Below, in pieces: positions 6,781 through 9,616 of a stretch of 9,616 bases of DNA. This stretch comes from Treponema sp. Its GTDB lineage: Bacteria > Spirochaetota > Spirochaetia > Treponematales > Rectinemataceae. Every line of letters starts with the position of its first letter. The first letter of the stretch is position 1. The position numbers and the translations under genes are program-made. The notes beneath the pieces are model-generated. The model did not search any database. It saw nothing but the letters and a program-made list of their open reading frames with translations, and was not told where the DNA came from. The stretch spans positions 1 through 9,616 of the forward strand of contig JAAYWE010000054.1 of assembly GCA_012516755.1 (NCBI GenBank). Direction: 5' to 3'.

Positions 6781-7473
6781 TTATCCTCTGAAAGATGTCT
6801 TTGCGCGCTTCTTTGCCGGCTTTATTTCGAGAACATGGCCATTTAGCTCTGCACCATTCATTGCCGCAATAACCTTTTGCGCTTCTTTTTCCGGCACCTC
6901 TACGAAGGAGTATTTTTCGAGCAGGTGGATTCGCCCGATTTCATCGAGAGATAGGCCCGTGTGCTCTGCTATCTCATTTCTCAGCTCCTGGGGTTTTAAG
7001 TGGTGTCGTTTCCCCATGGAGACAAAAAGAGATACTGTCTCCTTCGATGGCAGCTCCTGCGTTGAGGATGGTGAATCGGAGGAGCTTGTGCTGGAAGGAG
7101 TGCTCCTGATGGACGCCGAAGTTGAAGGAACTGCTGTAAATGAGCTCTTCCCCTGTTGCCAATTTGCGTTTCGGGCTGATTTTTTTTGGGGCTGAGGCGG
7201 TACTTTTGGAGTTGGGATTTTCTGGGGAGACGCTTTTTGTTGCGGCATCTTCTGCTGTGGCTTTGCCCTGGATAGGCCTGCTGCACGAAGGATCATGAGT
7301 GCTGCGGCATAAGATCGGAGATGGAGGGGAATCTTCTTTCTGAATGCTCTGCGAACGTCTTCGAGAAGTTTCGGGTCCTGCGGATGTCTGAGTTCATCGA
7401 GCAGGCCATCGAGAAAGGCTTTTAGAGCTTTTTCGTTGAATCTGGAGGTTATTGCATCACTATTGTCCGGCAC
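6781..7473 (-). CDS. RNA-binding protein with DbpA-type C-terminal domain and disordered linker
   Basis: Three parts are visible in 230 residues. An N-terminal helical region (about 10-68) is rich in Leu, Arg and Lys and not recognised. A low-complexity linker (about 70-145) begins with Pro/Gln/Lys repeats (PQQK, PQK) and passes into a Ser/Thr/Pro stretch. The C-terminal domain (about 146-219) reads VSLFVSMGKRHHLKPQELRN, then LDEIGRIHLLEKYSFVEVPE and LNGHVLEIKPA. It matches the RRM-like RNA-binding domain found at the end of the DbpA/CsdA DEAD-box helicases, but no helicase domain is present. A basic tail (KPAKKRAKTSFRG) ends the protein. In DbpA this domain recognises a 23S rRNA hairpin; here the RNA target is unknown. 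The start is GTG at 7473, with AGGAG 7 nt upstream. It heads an operon with the metallo-hydrolase. Confidence 0.8.
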   Translation of the reverse strand: MPDNSDAITSRFNEKALKAFLDGLLDELRHPQDPKLLEDVRRAFRKKIPLHLRSYAAALMILRAAGLSRAKPQQKMPQQKASPQKIPTPKVPPQPQKKSARNANWQQGKSSFTAVPSTSASIRSTPSSTSSSDSPSSTQELPSKETVSLFVSMGKRHHLKPQELRNEIAEHTGLSLDEIGRIHLLEKYSFVEVPEKEAQKVIAAMNGAELNGHVLEIKPAKKRAKTSFRG

Positions 7474-7517
7474 GAATCAACTCCTGCTATTTGATGGAAT
7501 AATGGCTTATATGCGCT

Positions 7518-7547
7518 AATATACTTCAGTCTTTGCCACTATGTAAA
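7518..7547 (-). promoter_or_regulatory. promoter of the RNA-binding protein/metallo-hydrolase operon
   Basis: On the minus strand TTTACA (7542-7547, five of six matches) and TATATT (7518-7523, five of six) are separated by 18 bp. Transcription would start near 7511, about 38 nt before the GTG start. This lies in the 159-bp divergent gap shared with aroDE. The -35 element overlaps the first copy of a 9-bp direct repeat. Confidence 0.55.
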
Positions 7548-7568
7548 CTATAGTATTAGAAACTATAG
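7545..7568. repeat. 9-bp direct repeat AAACTATAG in the divergent promoter gap
   Basis: AAACTATAG occurs at 7545-7553 and again at 7560-7568, 15 bp apart start to start. Each copy contains the palindrome CTATAG. The first copy overlaps the -35 element of the minus-strand operon, and the pair sits 65 bp or more upstream of aroDE. The arrangement could be an operator, but the AT-rich sequence makes coincidence possible. I could not assign a clear -10/-35 pair to aroDE. Confidence 0.4.
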
Positions 7569-7632
7569 ACAAGAAAGCCTCGCTGCATAACAATAAGGAA
7601 GTGTTATACAAGCTTCCAACCGATGAGGAAAT

Positions 7633-9159
7633 ATGGAGAAAAACGACAGGCCAAAGATCTGCCTCAGTATGACGGGCAAGACAATCGAAGAGGATCTGCG
7701 TGTCCTTGAGCAATATCGTTCAGTTGTAGATTGTGTAGAGCTACGTGCGGATTGCCTTGATCCAGGTGAGCGGTTCTTTATTCGTGACTTCCCTGAGAAA
7801 GCCGGTCTCCCTTGCATCTTAACAATAAGGCGTCTGAAAGATGGTGGCAAGTTTGAAGGAGGAGAAGGGACTCGGCTTGTTCTCATAGCAAGGGCACTCT
7901 CCTTTCCAAAGCCCGATGCTCGAGCTAATTATGCCTATGTTGATCTCGAAGATGATTTTAGGGCGCCAGTGGTGGAAGAATCCTGTCGCACATTTGGTAC
8001 TCGTATTATTCGATCTCACCACTGCCTCGGTGGAATGCCGGACAGTCTCGATGCCGCTTATGAAGAACTGACTTCTGAAGAAGACGAAATACCCAGGCTC
8101 ACCGTAAATCCTCAAAACAGCGCAGATTTCATTCGTTTTCTAGAGTGGTGTCTGCAAAAACCAAGGTGTGATCAAATCCTCATCGCTAGCGGAGATTATG
8201 GTATCGCCTCGCGCATTCTATCTTGGCGTTTAGGCTCATTATGGACTTATGCGAGTCCTTTGCGAGGGGGAATGGACGCTGCTGCGCCAGGTCATATCGA
8301 CCCCTTCGATCTCGTCAATATCTACAATTTCGACCTTGTTGATAACGATACGATGATTTACACGCTCATGGGTCAAAACTCGATCGCTAAATCGCTTTCG
8401 CCATATTTGCACAACAGCGCATTCAGAAAAATGGGTAAGAATGCTCTTCTTATTCCCACGCCCGTAGACAACTGCGAAGATGGGCTTAAGATGCTCGAAA
8501 TCCTCGGAGGCACAGGAGCGGCAATTACTGTACCGTTCAAGCAAGATATTCTGCCATATCTTTCTTTCCACTCCACCGATGTGCAACTCATAGGAGCCTG
8601 CAATACTCTTGTCTTACGCGAATCAGGATGGGCGGGCTATAACACCGACGCTGATGGCTTCGAGCGCAGTCTCCTGGAATTCCTCGGCAAACAGGATATT
8701 TCCGGATGTAAGGCGACAATTATAGGGGCAGGGGGTGCGGCCAAATCGGTTGCTCTTTCTCTGTTTAGAATGGGCGCCAGGGGCCTCGTTCTCAATAGAA
8801 CATATAGTATAGGACGCGATCTGGCGCGAAAATACAACTTCCTATATGGACATCTCGATGACAGGGCTATCGATCTCCTCTTGGAATATTCCGACTTGAT
8901 TGTACAGGCCACGAGTGTAGGCATGGAAAACGAGGGCGATCCTATAAGTTTTTATGAGTTCAAAGGGTCCGAAGCTGTTTTCGATTTAGTCTATTATCCG
9001 ATCAAGACCTTATTTCTAAAGCGGGCTGAAGCTGCAGGCTGCCGAATCATGAATGGATTCAAAATGCTCTGTTACCAGGCAGCTGGTCAATATAAGCTCT
9101 GGATGGGAGAACCTCCACCCGCAATCTACTCTCAACTCGAACAGCCTGAGCAAATATAG
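7633..9159 (+). CDS. aroDE: fused 3-dehydroquinate dehydratase (type I)/shikimate dehydrogenase
   Basis: This bifunctional shikimate-pathway enzyme (508 residues) would convert 3-dehydroquinate to 3-dehydroshikimate and reduce that to shikimate. Residues 1-230 form the type I dehydratase barrel: CVELRAD (E36, R38), ILTIRRLKDGG (R66), IIRSHH (catalytic His, H130), ASRI (R194) and AAPGH (218-221). The Schiff-base lysine of the family aligns with Arg155 (IPRLTVNPQNSAD) and the usual APGQ glutamine is His221, so this half may be weak or inactive. Residues 240-495 form shikimate dehydrogenase: SLSPYLHN (254-261), ITVPFKQ (K303), GACNT (N324) and GYNTD (D339). The nucleotide site is GAGGAAKS (365-372) with NRT (388-390) favouring NADP, then DLVYYP and NGFKMLCYQA. 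All its key residues are present. The ATG at 7633 has GAGGAA closely upstream. Such AroD-AroE fusions are known in chlamydiae, plants and some spirochetes. Confidence 0.93.
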   Translation: MEKNDRPKICLSMTGKTIEEDLRVLEQYRSVVDCVELRADCLDPGERFFIRDFPEKAGLPCILTIRRLKDGGKFEGGEGTRLVLIARALSFPKPDARANYAYVDLEDDFRAPVVEESCRTFGTRIIRSHHCLGGMPDSLDAAYEELTSEEDEIPRLTVNPQNSADFIRFLEWCLQKPRCDQILIASGDYGIASRILSWRLGSLWTYASPLRGGMDAAAPGHIDPFDLVNIYNFDLVDNDTMIYTLMGQNSIAKSLSPYLHNSAFRKMGKNALLIPTPVDNCEDGLKMLEILGGTGAAITVPFKQDILPYLSFHSTDVQLIGACNTLVLRESGWAGYNTDADGFERSLLEFLGKQDISGCKATIIGAGGAAKSVALSLFRMGARGLVLNRTYSIGRDLARKYNFLYGHLDDRAIDLLLEYSDLIVQATSVGMENEGDPISFYEFKGSEAVFDLVYYPIKTLFLKRAEAAGCRIMNGFKMLCYQAAGQYKLWMGEPPPAIYSQLEQPEQI

Positions 9160-9230
9160 ATCGATAAGTATATACAGGTATCGAGGCGAGCAAGGGTTTA
9201 AGATGATTCAACAATGCAAAGGAGGCAAAA

Positions 9231-9616
9231 ATGCCCAAGTCTGCATTTGTCGCGATCATAGGCAGGCCTTCTGTCGGCAAATCTACGCTGCTGAATGCAC
9301 TATGCGGAGCAAAGGTTTCTATAGTCAGCTCCGTCCCCCAAACGACACGAAATGCGATCCGTGGCATAATAACCCGACCTGAAGGGCAACTTATTTTTGT
9401 GGATACTCCTGGCTATCATATATCGGACAAGAAGCTCAATCTGAGGCTTCGAGAGGTTGTTCTAAAATCTCTTTCGGAAGTCGACCTGATTCTCTATCTC
9501 ATAGATGCGACGCGCGAACCTGGCAAGGAGGAAGAGGCTATTGCAGAGCTTCTTTCGAAAGATATCCACCGAATAGTTGTCGCTATTAATAAAATCGATG
9601 ATCCTGAAGCCAGGCC
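9231..9616 (+). CDS. era: GTPase Era, N-terminal part
   Basis: Era binds 16S rRNA near its 3' end and acts in 30S ribosome maturation. The first 128 residues are present, ending at the window edge. The GTPase motifs are G1 GRPSVGKST (11-19), the switch I/G2 region with PQTTRNAIRG (36-45), G3 DTPG (58-61) and G4 NKID near residue 120. The G1 loop reads GRPSVGKS where most family members have GRPNVGKS, a mild change. The KH RNA-binding domain lies beyond the window. A strong AAAGGAGG (9218-9225) precedes the ATG by 5 nt. The gene starts 71 bp after aroDE on the same strand, so joint transcription is plausible. A 6-bp inverted repeat (TCGATA 9161-9166, TATCGA 9179-9184) lies in the gap without a T tract and is not a clear terminator. 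Confidence 0.95.
   Translation, partial: MPKSAFVAIIGRPSVGKSTLLNALCGAKVSIVSSVPQTTRNAIRGIITRPEGQLIFVDTPGYHISDKKLNLRLREVVLKSLSEVDLILYLIDATREPGKEEEAIAELLSKDIHRIVVAINKIDDPEAR

Noticed and set aside
7633..9159. Two separate genes aroD and aroE joined by a sequencing error
   Set aside because: The frame is continuous through a short linker (about residues 231-240) with no homopolymer at the junction, and the same fusion order is known in other bacteria and plants.
9053..9382. Plus-strand reading frame overlapping the aroDE end and era start
   Set aside because: It conflicts with the well-supported aroDE and era frames and encodes no recognisable protein.

Overview
The window looks like an ordinary chromosomal stretch of a bacterium of moderate GC content. 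A spirochete related to Treponema is the best guess. The pointers are a single-chain AroD-AroE fusion followed by era, an ApbE with a lipoprotein-like signal, and a tRNA gene without an encoded CCA end. This assignment is inferred from gene content and was not tested by a database search. I see no phage, transposon, CRISPR array or toxin/defence cassette.

Layout. Positions 1-512 (+) hold the C-terminal end of a beta-CASP metallo-beta-lactamase RNase, cut by the window edge. Facing it, and overlapping it tail to tail by 11 bp, is a LysR-type regulator (502-1418, -). It is full length only if a one-base frameshift in an A7 tract is bypassed. A tRNA-Leu(CAA) gene (1691-1773, -) follows, with its own likely promoter and a hairpin downstream. 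Next is the polyamine operon speD-speE (2053-3933, +), behind a good sigma70-type promoter. It makes decarboxylated S-adenosylmethionine and then spermidine.

A PAP2-type membrane phosphatase (4035-4943, +) is convergent with apbE (4925-5998, -), which encodes a probable exported or lipid-anchored flavin transferase. A 16-bp tandem repeat separates apbE from a two-gene minus-strand operon. In that operon an RNA-binding protein with a DbpA-type C-terminal domain (6781-7473) is followed after 6 bp by a glyoxalase II-like metallo-hydrolase (6082-6774). Divergent from this operon is aroDE (7633-9159, +), the fused dehydroquinate dehydratase/shikimate dehydrogenase. It is followed by the start of era (9231 to the window end), the GTPase of 30S ribosome maturation.

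Most worth a second look: the dehydroquinate dehydratase half of AroDE has Arg at the position of the Schiff-base lysine and His at the usual APGQ glutamine, while the shikimate dehydrogenase half looks intact. Second is the single-base frameshift in the LysR gene, which sits exactly on an A_AAA_AAT heptamer. I did not find a convincing new multi-gene system.
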